From the NCBI RefSeq assembly GCF_001638985.1, contig NW_017265170.1, forward strand, positions 186,001-250,000: a stretch of DNA of 64,000 nucleotides, given 5' to 3'. Within the stretch, counting starts at the first letter, position 1; every line of letters starts with the position of its first letter. Shown here piece after piece: positions 46,607 through 59,240 of the stretch. The notes under the pieces are model-generated. The model had not been told where the DNA came from. It did not search any database and saw nothing but the letters and a program-made list of their open reading frames with translations. Source of the DNA: Phycomyces blakesleeanus NRRL 1555(-). Its lineage: Eukaryota; Mucoromycota; Mucoromycetes; Mucorales; Phycomycetaceae. A program made the translations under genes and the position numbers.

Positions 46607-49090
46607 TTATCGTTGTGCAATTGTACTTTTCTGTTCATCCTTTTTGGCTTTAGTTTTTCCAGAAGCCTCAAGGGCCTCTGTAACTACAAGTGACATGAAT
46701 TTCTTATTGGCTTCATCATCAGGCATGTCCAAATCTTCATCCACATCACTCTCCTCATCACCAAATCCAGTGAGCAAAGGGTCATTGTCATAAGTAGGCA
46801 ATAGATACCTATAAAACACACAAATATTTAGTATATCTTTCCAGAGTTTATTTTTATATATACATACTTTGGATCTTTCCAAAAATCGGCATCATCGCTT
46901 ACAAATTTCGTGAGGCAACCCTTGGCTGTCATGTGTGATACAAGGTCAGAGAAGTCTTGGAGTGATTGATGACAAGAAAAGCATGTAGCAAGAGATGATT
47001 GATGTCGAATGTAGTTTATCAATACAATCGTCTTATAAAAGTCATAACCTAGTAATAATAATCACAAATATTCTTTTGTCAGACCTCTTTGCTATTGTAT
47101 TTTTCTTTTACTTCTTCCCCTCTATCTCTCTATACACACACACATATGTACGTACGTATATTGAACTTACCCTTTTCTTTTCTGATTGCAGTCAAATCAA
47201 ATCCGTGTGCTTGCTTCATGTGCTCAAGTGCTTCTTTCGGCGAGGGCAAAACCTGTTCATCGAATAGACACATTGTAGGCTCAGACTCTTCTTCTTCCCA
47301 GTCTGCCCAAGACCTTTAAATCCATAGAGAAACATATATTTATATATAGGCATGGTTATAATCACAGTTCTCTCATCGATTTTCTTTTTTATCTTTTAAA
47401 TTGTACAAAATCCATAAACCCTGTCTCCGCCTTCACCAACAGACCAACAACCCCCCTTCCTATTGCAACTCTGTATCTTACGTATTCCCTTTTCATCCTT
47501 TTTTTTCGTTCCCAGAAAAAGAATACTAATAACAAGAACAATATTCTATACTTACTCGTCACGTTTTTCGTCATCGCTCTCGTATGTGTCGTGCTCAAAA
47601 TTCTCCCAGTTTTTACCAGGCTCGAGGTAATTGATCACATAGAATCTATCATACTGTCTGTTCTTGGATGCGATCTTAAAATGCTTCTTCTTGCGCATGT
47701 GCTTACGGAGGACAGCAGGGCTAGTGAAAGTCTTTTCGCAATAAAGACATTGGAGACTAAGTATCATGATTATGATTATTTGATTTAATAGATTGTTTCT
47801 CTCATTCTATTATCTATAAAATATATATATATGCATATATGTGTTAATATTTGAAACTTACTGTGAAAGTTTATTTTCCAACATATCCAAGAATTCATTG
47901 ACATTAACAAGGTTGTCAGGGAGACCAATGTTGAAATTGTGCTCGGAAAACATGTGTTTAAACAAAGCTTGTCTTGAGGATTTGTGTGTATGAGTTTTAA
48001 TGCAAGAAATTAATAAATAGTACTTGGGGGTTTTTTTAAAATAATAATAATAATGATAATAACAATCCCATTTACCTATTGTCACATACAATCTTGCAGA
48101 ATAAACACTTTCTGATACGCTTTGAGTCTTGACCACGCTCGGTTTGCTGGGTCTGTAGAATTTCATTCTAGTAAATGTATATACAGTGATTGAATAATAG
48201 ATTGGTTAGTTAATTAGAATGATAATAACTATATATGTCATTTACCAATTTTGATCTTTGCATTTCTTCACGGATCTTCTTATCCAAATCACACTGTTCG
48301 GGATCAATAATATAAACTTTTGTGTATATACAATACAAGTAAGTAAGTAAATGTATGTATACATTTCCTTTTGTATATGACCAAGTTCTACTCATCTATT
48401 TATCTAAGTCTATATATATGCAAGCGCTGTTCTTGATCTGTGGTTACCTCCCTTCTCTTCCTTGTCTTCCTGACCATACTCTTTAAGTGACTTTGATTGA
48501 ATTTCCTTAGCCCACTGTGACAGATATGGATCCAAGGCCATGTACATGTGATGTAAATTGTTAAATACAATGTGATGCTCTTTGCGAAGGTGCGATACTA
48601 GGGAGGTTGTATCGGTGAACGGTTCCGAGGATGGGCATTTGTCAAAGGGACATGATATGATGATTGTAGTATGGTAGGGTGGGACAGGCATATCAATCGG
48701 ATCAGGGCTCTCGTCTTCTTCGTCTTCTTCGTCTGTTTCGTCGTTTTCGGGAAGGTGGTATGGGTTGCTGAGCTCTATGTGAACAGTTTTTTCGGTTGTG
48801 GAGGCCTTTACAGGTACACTTTTACGTCTCTCGAGCGATTTGGGACCAGTAGCTCCAGTACCAGAACTAGCACCAGTACCAGCACCACCAGCAGAAGTTC
48901 CACTCTCTGCTTTTGGTTTTGTGTGTGTAGAGCGCTTTGCGTTTGTAGGCACTGTCGTTCCTCCGCCGCCACCTCCGCCTCCTGTCGCTGCTCTTCCTCT
49001 TTGCTTAGACTTTCTGCGTCCTTGCGAAACAGAAGCTTGTGTTTGATGGTTTCCCTTTGCGGGAACGGTGTGCCACTCTCCGTCTGACAT
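46607..49090 (-). CDS. C2H2 zinc-finger protein, ZNF277 type
   Basis: About seven exons start at ATG 49090 (MSDGEWHTVPAKGNHQTQAS). The N-terminal third is low complexity with Gly and Ser/Thr runs and an acidic stretch. Fingers follow: CPFDKCPSSEPF..LVSHLRKEHH, then after introns CLFCKIVCDNRQALFKHMFS and LQCLYCEKTFTSPAVLRKHM. The block KKHFKIASKNRQYDRFYVIN, YLEPGKNWENFEHDTYESDD and SWADWEEEE is the strongly conserved core of ZNF277. Near the C-terminus are CLFDEQ..LEHMKQAHGFDL and CFSCHQSLQDFSDLVSHM. In animals ZNF277 has been linked to Polycomb recruitment and to uS5; no role is shown here. The exon near 48310 needs acceptor ACAAAAG/TTTATATTATTGATCC to keep phase. Confidence 0.85.
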
Positions 49091-50019
49091 GAATATAAGA
49101 TAAAAAGAGCAATACAAAAAAGTAGATAGAAGAAATCCGAACAGCATGGAAGTCGGTCGGTGTCTTTTTTTTTTCATGGCATGACTCTTATTTGTGACCT
49201 TCTTTTTAAATTCAATTTTCACTCACCAATATAAGAATATCGGTGAGCTATGTAAAAATGAAGAAAATATTCGTTGTTGTACACCATAAAGAAGTACATT
49301 TATATATATATGTATTTATAAATATATAACAGTCATAAAATATCATATTTCTAAAGTGTTTATTTCTGACGTTATGTGATTACGATAGCAACAATTTTTT
49401 CCTATTTTATTTTATTTATATTACATGTAGCCATCACATTGCTTCACGTCATTGACCTGTTCGGCGGAAGTTGTATTAAACTTCAGTGTTCTGAGTATAT
49501 GCGTATTTCAATTTCCATTGAGTCGGCGACTCACATAATTACACACATACACTCACAAACCCACACATGGGTCAATACAGAAGGGTGTAGTATTCTACAC
49601 ATGATTCAAACTACAATGTAAGGGATCATGCAAGTTGGGTTTCTTATCTATGTATTTGCTAAAAATGTAATTAGAGTAAAAAACACTTTAAAATAATGAA
49701 GGAAAGATATATGTGTGCATGTAGAGCGATCAGTAGAAATATGGAGTGTTTTTGCACTTGAACATCAAATATAATTGCACCTTTTTTTTGGGTTTAATTT
49801 TAGTTTTGATCCTGTCAAATTGTCACTAATTTAATGAGACAATTTCTCAAAGAAAAATACATTGCTTTTATTATTATTTTATGGCCAATTAAAAGGCAAT
49901 GCTGATATGAAGAAAATGTGCTATATGTATAGGTTGATAGATAAATAAAAAAATGATTATAAAAGAAAGAAAGAAAGAAAGAAAGAAAAGAAATGATAAT
50001 AAGTATCAAGTTGGTAAAT
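49091..50019. other. Spacer upstream of ZNF277-type gene and downstream of GH17 gene
   Basis: It holds the presumed promoter of the ZNF277-type gene (49091 to about 49300) and AT-rich sequence. An (AAAG)n run lies near 49965-49990, close to the end of the GH17-like gene. No coding frame is supported. Confidence 0.5.
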
Positions 50020-50642
50020 CTAGCTGTCAAGAGGCTTTGGTTGAGGAATGAACAAGTCTCCCTTCTTCCATACTGGCAGTGTGCAGTTTGGTAAACTAGA
50101 GACCTTTAGGTTGTTGTCTTTGTCAAAAATACCCCAAAACGACTCGCGTGTTTCGTTGAACATGTCTTGCTTCCATGGCTCATCTTTGAACTCGAACCAG
50201 AAGTAAGGAACTCCACGGCGGTTTGCCTGGCAGATGAATGTGTCCAGAAGAATCTTTTGGTTCTCGACAGATGGAATGGCGGCTTGAATACTTCCGTCCT
50301 CCGGGAAAGTGGGCCATCCAATTTCACTGATCATAGCTGGCTTTGTTTGTGTCTGGTTCAATTTCTCGGCAAGCTTGATGGTTGGATATTGATCAACGCC
50401 ATAAAAATAGTGCCATGTCCAGTTTGCGGCATCTTGAGGAAGGGTACCGGCAAAGAAAGGATGTACATTGTCCAGAACTGCGTCTTGTTCTGGCATAAGT
50501 TTAGGAAGTTCGCGAATGTCACTTGTATACACTGGAATCTTGGGATAGCCCATAGCAATCATCTTCTTTTTGACATCTCTGATGGAAGCTACAAGTGTAG
50601 ACACACTGACTTCTTTTCTGAACAAGGCTGTAGAAAGAAATA

Positions 50643-50673
<31 letters not shown>

Positions 50674-51316
50674 TTATGAGTTTGTGATTTTTCTTTATTT
50701 ATTTTTCTTTACCTTCATTTCCAATAGATACTCCAATAATATTGTCGCCACCATAGGTTTCTAGAACACGCCAAAAGGTGTCATACTGACGCTGATAAGT
50801 GGTTTGATTGCTGTCAACCCAGATGGTGAGAATTACACCCATGTTTATATTCAGTATCCGCATTCCGTTCAGCACATAGTCGGCCTGATTGCAGTCCATG
50901 CCGTAGAGTCTGATTCTTGGAGTGATTTGGTAAAGTAGCCGCAAGTCTTGAATAACTTCTTCTTGTGTTACTCCACATCCGAATTGAAGTTGTGTACCGT
51001 GTGGTGTGTAATCTACTCCCCAGAAAGACCGTACCAAACGAGGATCAAGAGGTCCAAGGCCTACAGTTGTGGTGTGGTTTGCTGGAAGATTCCCGGGGTG
51101 GGCGGTAGGACGTTTTCCTCTGGCTGGAGTAACCATTCGACTGAGCAAACTCGGTAAAAATGCCAAGGAGAGAACTATGCCGGCAATAAGTATGAGGGCA
51201 CCAACCTTGAGACACACCGAAAAGGAGCATCTTGATTGTCTTGGTTTGTAAGACTCGGCCAAGATAGAGCCTTCAGAGCTGATCTTGTAAGGAATATCGG
51301 TGTGTTCAGGAATCAT
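50020..51316 (-). CDS. Membrane-anchored GH17 beta-1,3-glucanase-like protein
   Basis: A predicted cell-wall glucan hydrolase or transglycosylase of glycoside hydrolase family 17. Two exons (51316-50713 and 50627-50020) give 403 residues. A cytosolic tail of about 35 residues is followed by one membrane span (VGALILIAGIVLSLAFLPSL), so it is a type II membrane protein without cleavable signal. The catalytic region begins FWGVDYTPHGTQLQFGCGVT, typical of fungal Scw/Bgl2 relatives. The general acid Glu is in IGVSIGNEALF and spans the single intron. The nucleophile Glu is in MISEIGWPTFPEDGS. Three to four Asn-x-Ser/Thr sites (NHTT, NQTT, NWTW, NETR) fit an extracellular domain. It ends PQPKPLDS. 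Confidence 0.95.
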
Positions 51317-53724
51317 GATGATTATAGTATATTATATTGTATTATATTATATTGTATTATTACAAATAACAAATTTCAAGTAATCAAGTGTAATAGTATC
51401 AATATTAAGAATAATAACAATAAATGGAAAGTTGGAAAGAGATATCAAGATCTCATGGGTTTTGAACAACCTGTATTTATACAGATATTCAGGCCTTAGT
51501 GGTTTTTTGTTTTTAGAGGCGCTTGCTATGTTGACATCTCTCTATAAAACTTATGCACTTGCGTTGAATGGATAGATAAGAAATTCATGCCTTTTTTTAA
51601 TAGAAATTTGCTCATCTTGTTTCAATCTTTTTATATATATATGATTACTCATTGACTGAGATTATATGTATGTTTACGTGTGAGTAAGTGTGTGTCTGTG
51701 TCTGTGTGTGTGTTGATTTTTTTGGTATTAAACAATGTCAGCTACAATAAATGTGCTCGGTGAATTATTTCTATTTGTTAGATTTATTTAAAGAAAACTC
51801 GATCAAACAACCAAACACATGTGTTCTTACTATTCTTTTTATTTCTATTTATTTTATTTACCTTTTGAAAAGAAAGGATGAATTTGTATGTAACCAACCA
51901 TTAAAAAAAAAAGAAAGATAAACGAAAGAAGTGTAATCAAAAGCGAACTTTTTCACCAAAAGTTTCGAAACAAATACTAAAAGTTTGTATTCTAACGTAC
52001 ATGCGCCTATACCAATACTATGATTTGATAGTATCGCCATACATACATATATATAGTGCCTATGCTCCCATCAAACGTATTTTGTTGCTATGTTACTTGC
52101 TCCCAAACATGGTTGCTTAAGCTGTATTTACAACGTCAGTCGTTTTAATAGATAATTTATAGAGCCAGCCTTGGTTTCATACATGCTTAAAAACAAGTGG
52201 TTTACCTCTTTTTGTGTTATGTAGCAGTTTGACAGTTCACATTACAGTACTTATCTACTTGTAGAAATTTACATATCACTGTATATATATGCATACGTGT
52301 ATTTGTCTGTGTGTACCTGATATATAATAATATCATCGTTTTATCATTTTTAGCCTTAGAAACACAACCACTCATAAAGAACTTGTCTGGTGTCTTGGAT
52401 AGAAACTCATTCAATCCCATGTCATTAGAATATACTATTGTTTTGTGAATAAATAAATAAAAAAGCCAAATTGAATCGAGTTGCTACAACCTTACACATA
52501 CATACACTTATATGTATATAATACATAAACACAATTAATGTCTAGATAAGGTTTTAATGAAAATTGGAGCATAAACAAAACTCGACAGGTATTTTATGTT
52601 TAATGCTTGTAAAATAAAAACAAAAGCTGCTACCTTTACAGCATGTGTAAATATGCTTTTGTTTTATTAAATGGACTTTATAACGTATACTAAAGTACCA
52701 AAGATAGATAGATTTATAGAAATATGTTCAGTTTATGATCAATTAAAGGTTGTCTGGGTACCATCATATTTGAGTAATATCTTGCATTCATCTTGTACAA
52801 AAATTGGTAAACTATCGGTCATAAACTCTGAAAAGTATGTATGTTTTTTTTAAAAAAAAAAAGGTCTTTGGAGATACTCTGATAGCAAAGATTAAATATT
52901 TTATTTATTTCTTCATAAGATTTTCTGTAAAACATATTCTCTTTTGTCTGATCTACTCCTGCACTGTACAAGTAGATCATCAACGATATATTGGAGCATG
53001 TTTGGCCACTGAAATGGTTGCAAATTCACTGTAAGGGAAAAGAAAAATCTAAGGCCGGGGCTTTAAATCCTGCCATATTTTACAATGTGTATAACGCGAT
53101 AATCTCAATGTAAAACATATTGCGATATTTTTATATTTTACACATTTTAATTGGACAAATAAATATAACGGCGCTTACATGTTCATTTTTGCTTATTTAT
53201 CTGGAAGAGTTGATAGGTTCATATTTATTATCAAATCGCCGTGTAAATGTGCAAATACAGATATACACACACACACAAAATTAAATGCCTGCTTCAAACT
53301 TAACATTTGACAAGTTACAATTTTTTGAATATTCATTCGTTTCCATATTTGATATTCTATATATGTATTATATATACTTTTTGCTGGTACCAGATAATAT
53401 GCTAAAGAAAGGAGATAGCAAAAATTTATTGTAAATAATTCTTCTATTTTATTTTATTTTATTTTATTTTACTCTGTTCTGCTTTGCCCTGCTCTGTTCT
53501 TGAGACATAAAATCTTTTATGCTGTAAGGGAACAATTATCTTCGGATTCTCAATTGAATTCAGACGTCACTAATTCTTACGTATGCCTCTTGTGAGTTTG
53601 TGCACAAGGTGTAATTAGCAAGGCCGCGTAGAGGGAAAGGAGCAAGGACGCGCATAGGCTAAAAAAAAGAAAAAAAAAGTGGGAAGAACTGAAAGTCAGT
53701 TTTTTTTTATTCTTAACCTCTACA
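51317..53724. other. AT-rich spacer before RPN3, no gene seen
   Basis: It starts with the GH17 promoter side and (ATTAT)n near 51325-51360. A short frame at 52671-52853 shows no known domain. T8A11 occurs at about 52844-52862. TTTTA repeats at 53440-53470 are followed by repeated CTGTTCTGC/CTGCTCTG strings. The final 200 bp should contain the RPN3 promoter and leader. Confidence 0.5.
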
Positions 53725-55992
53725 ATGTCAACCGCTGAACCCAAGAAAGAAAAGAAAGACCAGGCCGAGGCCATGGAGATTGTCGAGGATGCAGAAGCCA
53801 AGCAGCTCCGTCTGGCAAAGGAAACAAATCAGGCTGTACTGTCGGGTAAAGAGAAAGACGCATTTGCAGAAAAGGAAATGTCATCGCATTTGGCTGTTAC
53901 TAATGGAATCTATAGAAATCAAGCGCAATTTTACACTCTTGGAGCGTGCAGTAGACACATTAGAATCTCGCTTTACCACACGTGTCCTGAGAACCGTGCC
54001 ATCCATTCGCCGTCGACTTACATCACCTGTTTTGGCACAAGTGATCTCTGAAACTTATGGTGCACGTAAGTGATTAAGAAATCGACTCGCTCGTGTATCT
54101 AAGAATATAACATAGATGAAGAAGAGAAGAACGAATTGTTGCAATATCTTGGAGAGGTGAGAGAGAATTCAGGCACCATTTTTAGATAGCTCTTTTTTTT
54201 CCTTTTTGGATTGAATATCTCATCATAATATTCTTCTTTAGAAATCGAATGACATGGAGGTTGATAGTGCAGCTGAGAAAAATGGATCAGTTCTTCCTGA
54301 GATCGACACCTACCTTCATTTACATGTCCTGATAACTTTGTTGGATAAGAATGAGCTTAAAAAGGTTCGATTAGTGTAGTATTTGGAAGGAAGGAAGAAA
54401 CAGAAACAATTCGAGATATTGATCTTAATACTATTACTGATTTCAGGGCACTGAGTTGGCAGACAAGACTGTCAAGAAGATACTCCTTTTGAACCGTAGA
54501 ACTCTTGATCAGCTGGCTGCCCGTGTGTATTTCTATCATGCACGTTTCTATGAATTGACAGGTCGTCTCGCTGAGATCAGACCGTGAGTAGCCTGCTATA
54601 AAACATAAATATTTATATATATTTGTGTGTGTGTATTTGTTATTTCTGACGCTTTCCTTTACTCTTAATTTTTACAAAAAATATCAGTCTTCAGTTGGCT
54701 GCTCATCGAACAGCTACCTTGAAACACGATGATGAGACTCAGGTAAAATATACAATCACAATATATATACATATATAGAAAATTTGGTATTGTGGACTAA
54801 AGAAATAGAATTTATTCTCATAATTTTAATAGGCTACATTATTGAACCTACTTTTGCGAAACTACTTTGTGCATAACCTTTACGACCAAGCCGATAAGCT
54901 TGTCTCAAAATGTGCATTCTCAGAAAACGCCGGAAACAACCAGGCTGCCCGCTACGCTTACTATCTTGGACGCATCAAGGCACTCCAGCTTGATTATACC
55001 TCTGCTCACACTTACCTAACACAGGCAATTAGAAAAGCACCTCAAAACAACATCACTGCTGGATTCCAGCAGACTGTCAACAAGTTCTTTATTGTCGTCC
55101 AACTGTTGATGGGCGAGATCCCTGAACGTTCGCTTTTCAGACAACCTATTCTTAAAAAGGCTTTAGCCCCTTATCTCCATATCACTCAAGGTAATATATA
55201 TCTGTACACAAATGTTTGTCTTTCATGAACAAACCCAACTAATGTTTTGTGTGTGTTTGTGTGTGTGTATGTGTGTGTGTGTGTGTATGTGTGTGTGTGT
55301 GTGTATGTGTGTGTGTGTGTGTATGTGTGTGTGTGTGCGTGTATGTGTGTGTGTGCGTGTACAATAATAATGATAATATAAGCTGTTCGCATCGGTGATC
55401 TTAGCAAATTCCAAGAGTGTTTGGCTCAATTTGACGCCGTTTTTAAGAAGGATAAGACATTTACCCTTATCCTCCGTCTGCGTCACAATGTCATCAAGAC
55501 CGGTATCCGTATGATCAGTCTCTCGTATTCCAAGATCTCCCTGAGAGACATCTGTATTCGCCTCCACCTGGATAGTGAAGAAGATGCCGAATTCATTGTT
55601 GCAAAGGCTATCAGAGATGGTGTTATTGATGCCACTCTGGACCACAGCAGAGGTTTTATGAAGAGCAAGGTAAATTTATATATAGAATCTAACTTTTGAA
55701 TTATTTTTATCTAATTTAATTTAATATACATATTTATTTATTGATGTATTTCTTTATTATCTAGGAAATTCTCGACATATACTCAACAAATGAGCCCCAG
55801 CATGCTTTCCATCAGCGTATCAGCTTCTGCTTGAACCTCCACAACGAAGCAGTCAAGGCCATGCGTTTCCCTCTCGATGCTCACAGAAAGGAGCTTGCCA
55901 GTGCAGAAGAAGCAAGAGAAAGAGAACGCGAGTTGGCTCAAGAAATTGCTGAGGGTGATCTTGATGAAGACAATGATATGGCTGACTATTAA
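53725..55992 (+). CDS. RPN3: 26S proteasome regulatory subunit RPN3 (PSMD3), PCI domain
   Basis: A lid subunit of the 19S regulatory particle. Nine exons (53725-53845, 53916-54065, 54116-54156, 54242-54364, 54447-54583, 54688-54742, 54833-55190, 55383-55669, 55765-55992) join in phase to 499 residues, the normal length. The first donor is TCGG/gtaaag, not the later open frame, because only this joins to [20 protein letters not shown]. Conserved blocks are [59 protein letters not shown] and [20 protein letters not shown]. The PCI winged helix reads [46 protein letters not shown]. The tail is acidic and ends DNDMADY. Intron 7 holds a long GT microsatellite. Convergent with the SR-protein gene. 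Confidence 0.98.
55241..55363 (+). repeat. (GT)n microsatellite inside RPN3 intron 7
   Basis: GT runs broken by regularly spaced ATGTGT and GCGTGT variants cover most of the 192-nt intron. The acceptor AATATAAG follows about 20 nt later. Confidence 0.95.
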
Positions 55993-56449
55993 AGTTACAA
56001 CAACTCTCTTTCCCCCCCCCCCTTTTTTTACAAGTCCATTTTTTTTTCATTCAATAAACAAATGACAAACATTTTTCAAAATTTCTTGAGTTTTGTGGAA
56101 ATTATGAAGAATTTTTTTTAAAAGAACTATTTTTTTTGTAATAAAAAAAATGTCGAAAAGAAGGAAAAAAAAACCCCCTGGGAACAAAAGCATGCTAGTA
56201 TTTTGTAGGATATAAACCTTTTCTTACACTGTTAAATCTTGAGCACAAACACAAGTTCATTAAAGCCAAATGTGAATATAAAAGCATGAGGGGGTGGGGG
56301 GTGAGAAGTTATCATAAACTCCATTCTAATCTCTTTCAACGCTACATGATAGAAAGAAAACAAAAAAAACAAAGGAATGGTGTTATAAAAAAAGGTACAT
56401 TTTGAACAATCAAAGTAAAGATTTTATCAAAATAAATAAATAAAGAAAA

Positions 56450-57775
56450 TTACCTCTTTACACTGCCGGCAGGGGATCTGGATCGGCTTCTGGAGTACGA
56501 GCGTTCACGTCTGACAGAGCGTTCACGGCTAACATCTCTGGATCTCTCGTGGCTCAAATCTCTAGGAGGAGATCTTCTGGTGTCCTCAGCCTTGATGTCG
56601 TCCATCTTATCATCTTCATCACGGCGACTGGATGATCTACGAGGAGAGCGGGAACGTGAAACAGAAGGAGAACGCGAACGCGAACGGGAAGGCGAAGGCG
56701 AGCGGTCACGGCGCGAAGAGCGACGACGAGGAGAACGGGAACGGGAGGGAGAGCGGGAGCGCGATCTACGGCTAGAAGAACGGTTGCCGGTATCCTAAAT
56801 AGCCAAAAACGATAATAATTATTATTGTCGAAGACGGGTGTATGTCTAATGATGTAATGCAGCTTATGGAATCAATCATCTAGTTACCTCACGGAGAGAG
56901 ATACGTTGACCGTTCAGTTCGCTGTCGTCCATCTTGCGAAGAGCATACTCCATATCAGAGCGCTGTGCAAATTCAACAACACTAGATAAATGATTATTTT
57001 GTGGGGTTAGATATTGTTGAGGGTTGTAAGACGTAGACGTAGACGTACCCTTCGCCAGGACGGCCTCTGATCACGTCAGCAAAAGTGACCTCGCCAGCTT
57101 TACGCATTAAATCTTTAAGATCCTATCAGAACATCCGACCACAATTGGAGCAGAGACGGAAGAACCCAAGGAGAGGGGGAGGGGAATGTTTAGATTGCTG
57201 GCCAATAGAGAAGGGGAAGGAGACTTCGGGTAGAATGGACAAAGGGGGGAAGCACCGGAGTAGACATTTGTCCTCTTGGCCGGAAATGAACTCGTACCTG
57301 CCACGGGGTTCCAGAGGGGATATTGTCAACCAACAAACGGTAACGGGACTTTCTGCTGTTTACGTCGGCAGGAACAGTAAATAAAAACTGCGTGAATATG
57401 CTTGCGAATCACATCCTCAAGAAAAAACTAATAAGAGTAATCAGTTCATTGCTCACCGTTCACTGCCACGGCCATCACCGCCCTCACGACCACGGCGAGT
57501 GCCGCGGGCCAATTCAACAATCAATCTGCAAAGAAGGTGTTAGATGTACAATCTATAAATATCATTAAGAGAAAGGTGTACCTTTCACCAAGGAAGTCTT
57601 TTCCATGGAAATCGTAAACAACGTCTTCGGCATCGCGAGAATCTCTAAATTCAACAAAGCCAAAACCGCTTTTGATGTTGATTTCACGGATTTCGCCATA
57701 GCCCTTGAAAAGACGTTCTAAATCACGACTTCTTGCGTCGCGTGCAAGACGACCAACAAATACTCGAGAAGACAT
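56450..57775 (-). CDS. SR-family splicing factor with two RRMs
   Basis: A nuclear pre-mRNA splicing protein. The start is ATG 57775 (MSSRVFVGRLARDARSRDLE); the frame is open further upstream, but this is the conserved SR start. RRM1 has RNP2 VFVGRL and RNP1 SGFGFVEF. Exon 2 gives GERLIVELARGTRRGREGG. RRM2 begins RYRLLVDNIPSGTPWQDLKD, close to the SWQDLKD signature of pseudo-RRMs in SRSF1-like proteins, and continues GEVTFADVIRGRPGEGVVEF. The last exon is the RS domain with many Arg-Ser dipeptides, ending SPAGSVKR. About five introns interrupt it. The best match by architecture is the SRSF1/SRSF4-6 or fission yeast Srp2 group. Such genes often regulate their own splicing, but nothing here shows that. 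Confidence 0.94.
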
Positions 57776-57900
57776 GATTAAGATGATGGTAATACGAAAG
57801 GAATAACGCCAGGTCGTCCTTTGTTTGGCTATACCAAGAACGGATTTCTGCCCCGGCGACTCAGCCACTCACTGTCACACAGAAGAAGAAAAAAAATGTC

Positions 57901-57960
57901 GTGTGTATGTATGTGTATGTATGTATGTATGTATGTATGTATGTATGTATGTGTATGTGT
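57901..57960 (+). repeat. (GTAT)n microsatellite
   Basis: About 13 GTAT units with a few GTGT interruptions, roughly 130 bp upstream of the SR-protein start. Confidence 0.92.
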
Positions 57961-58129
57961 GGTGATTTTAAATAAGTGGAGGGAAAAATAAAATGCTCTT
58001 CATTTCATTCAATGCGTACAAGGCCTAACTATGAAGAGTGTATAAAGTGAAAAATTTGCTAAAATAAAAGGCTCATTTTTATATCTCTTGTAGTAAAGGT
58101 AGTAATAAGCAAAAATAACTGACTAAACT

Positions 58130-59240
58130 TAGGATACACTTTTTTTTTGATAAAAGACAATTTTTATATGTAAAATTAGAAAACCAAAAGGCTTTATGTG
58201 ATCTTAATTGCTTTGAATTCTGCTACTTTTGAGATGTTCGTTTTACTATTTAGAAACTCTCTACGGTGAGACTTCTTCTACTTTTCTGCAAAAAAAAATT
58301 TTTTTTAAACAAGATGAAGTTTCGACATTTAAGTAAGGAGGCTCAAAAAATGTCCTTATTTTCTGGTCAATAATAAAAAGTATTGGGTTTTACATTGATG
58401 TGTGCGTGTAACATAGAGTGTATCTTTTTATAGTGTATATATTTTATATCTAAAGCTAGAAAACTATAAGGCTTTTTGGGATCTTAATATATTTTGAAAG
58501 CTGTCTGCTAATAGATGTGCTTATTATTATTACAAAATCTTTGTGGTGAGATATCTGCTACTTTTCTGCAAAAATATTTTTGTTAAAGATAAAGTCTCAG
58601 TATTTAAGCAGTGCGGCCAAAATGACATTTTTATTTTCAGCCAATGATATATATTTCTGAATTTCTAACTCACATATATAAAGTAGAGTATGCCTTTTTG
58701 TACAAGATAATTTACGTATACAGTCAAAGCTCGATATAGTGATATGGATGGTGGACAGAAATTTTATCACTATCACTATATCGAGCGTGTTTTTTTCTTA
58801 CTCCGCGCATTATTTAGTGATATTTCTAATGCCGTTGTGAGTGACTACTGTTTTCTAATAGGATTTATAGTATTTTGTCTAAGAAACTGGGCTTGCTTTA
58901 AAATGCTAAATAAAATATATACTACATTTATTTTTTTATAGTACAAAAATAAACTCAGAGCTCGATATAGTGATACTGGTGGATTCAAATTTTATCACTA
59001 TCACTATATCGAAAAATAGTGATAATAAGCAGGCACGGGCCCAAATTTTCCAAAAAATTATCACTATATCGAATATCACTATACCGAGCTTTGACTGTAT
59101 AAAGCTTAAAAAGACTGTAAGACTTTATGGTATCTTTATATTTTTAAATTCTAATTACTTTAAAGTATTCTTTACGTTATTTAAAAGTACTCTACGGTGA
59201 GATATTAATTACCTTTTTTTGATATTGTTACAAAAGTACA
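58130..59240 (+). repeat. Degenerate tandem triplication, unit about 280 bp
   Basis: Three units share, in order, a TTTATAT..TAAA.TTAGAAAAC.A.AAGGCTTT..G.GATCTTAAT block, CTCTACGGTGAGA and CTACTTTTCTGCAAAAA. The GGCTTT landmark is at 58191, 58470 and 59121. Subtracting the 377-bp MITE and its TA gives a spacing of about 272-280 bp each time. The third unit has lost its end. Confidence 0.75.
58721..59097. mobile_element. Pogo-type MITE, 377 bp
   Basis: The ends CAGTCAAAGCTCGATATAG and, reverse complemented, CAGTCAAAGCTCGGTATAG are inverted repeats of at least 24 bp with one difference. TA duplications flank it (58719-58720 and 59098-59099). CAGT ends with TA targets fit the pogo/Tc1 superfamily. 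Inside, palindromic blocks of CGATATAGTGATA and its complement recur about six times. There is no open frame, so a transposase must act in trans. Confidence 0.85.

Noticed and set aside
52671..53034. Two overlapping frames possibly forming a degraded RNase H or host gene
   Set aside because: No conserved motif; a T8A11 tract interrupts the reading, and splice signals are lacking.
53040..53075. A tRNA-like 3' half (GGCCGGGGCTTTAAATCCTGCC)
   Set aside because: It cannot be folded into a cloverleaf, and no anticodon arm or acceptor partner is present.
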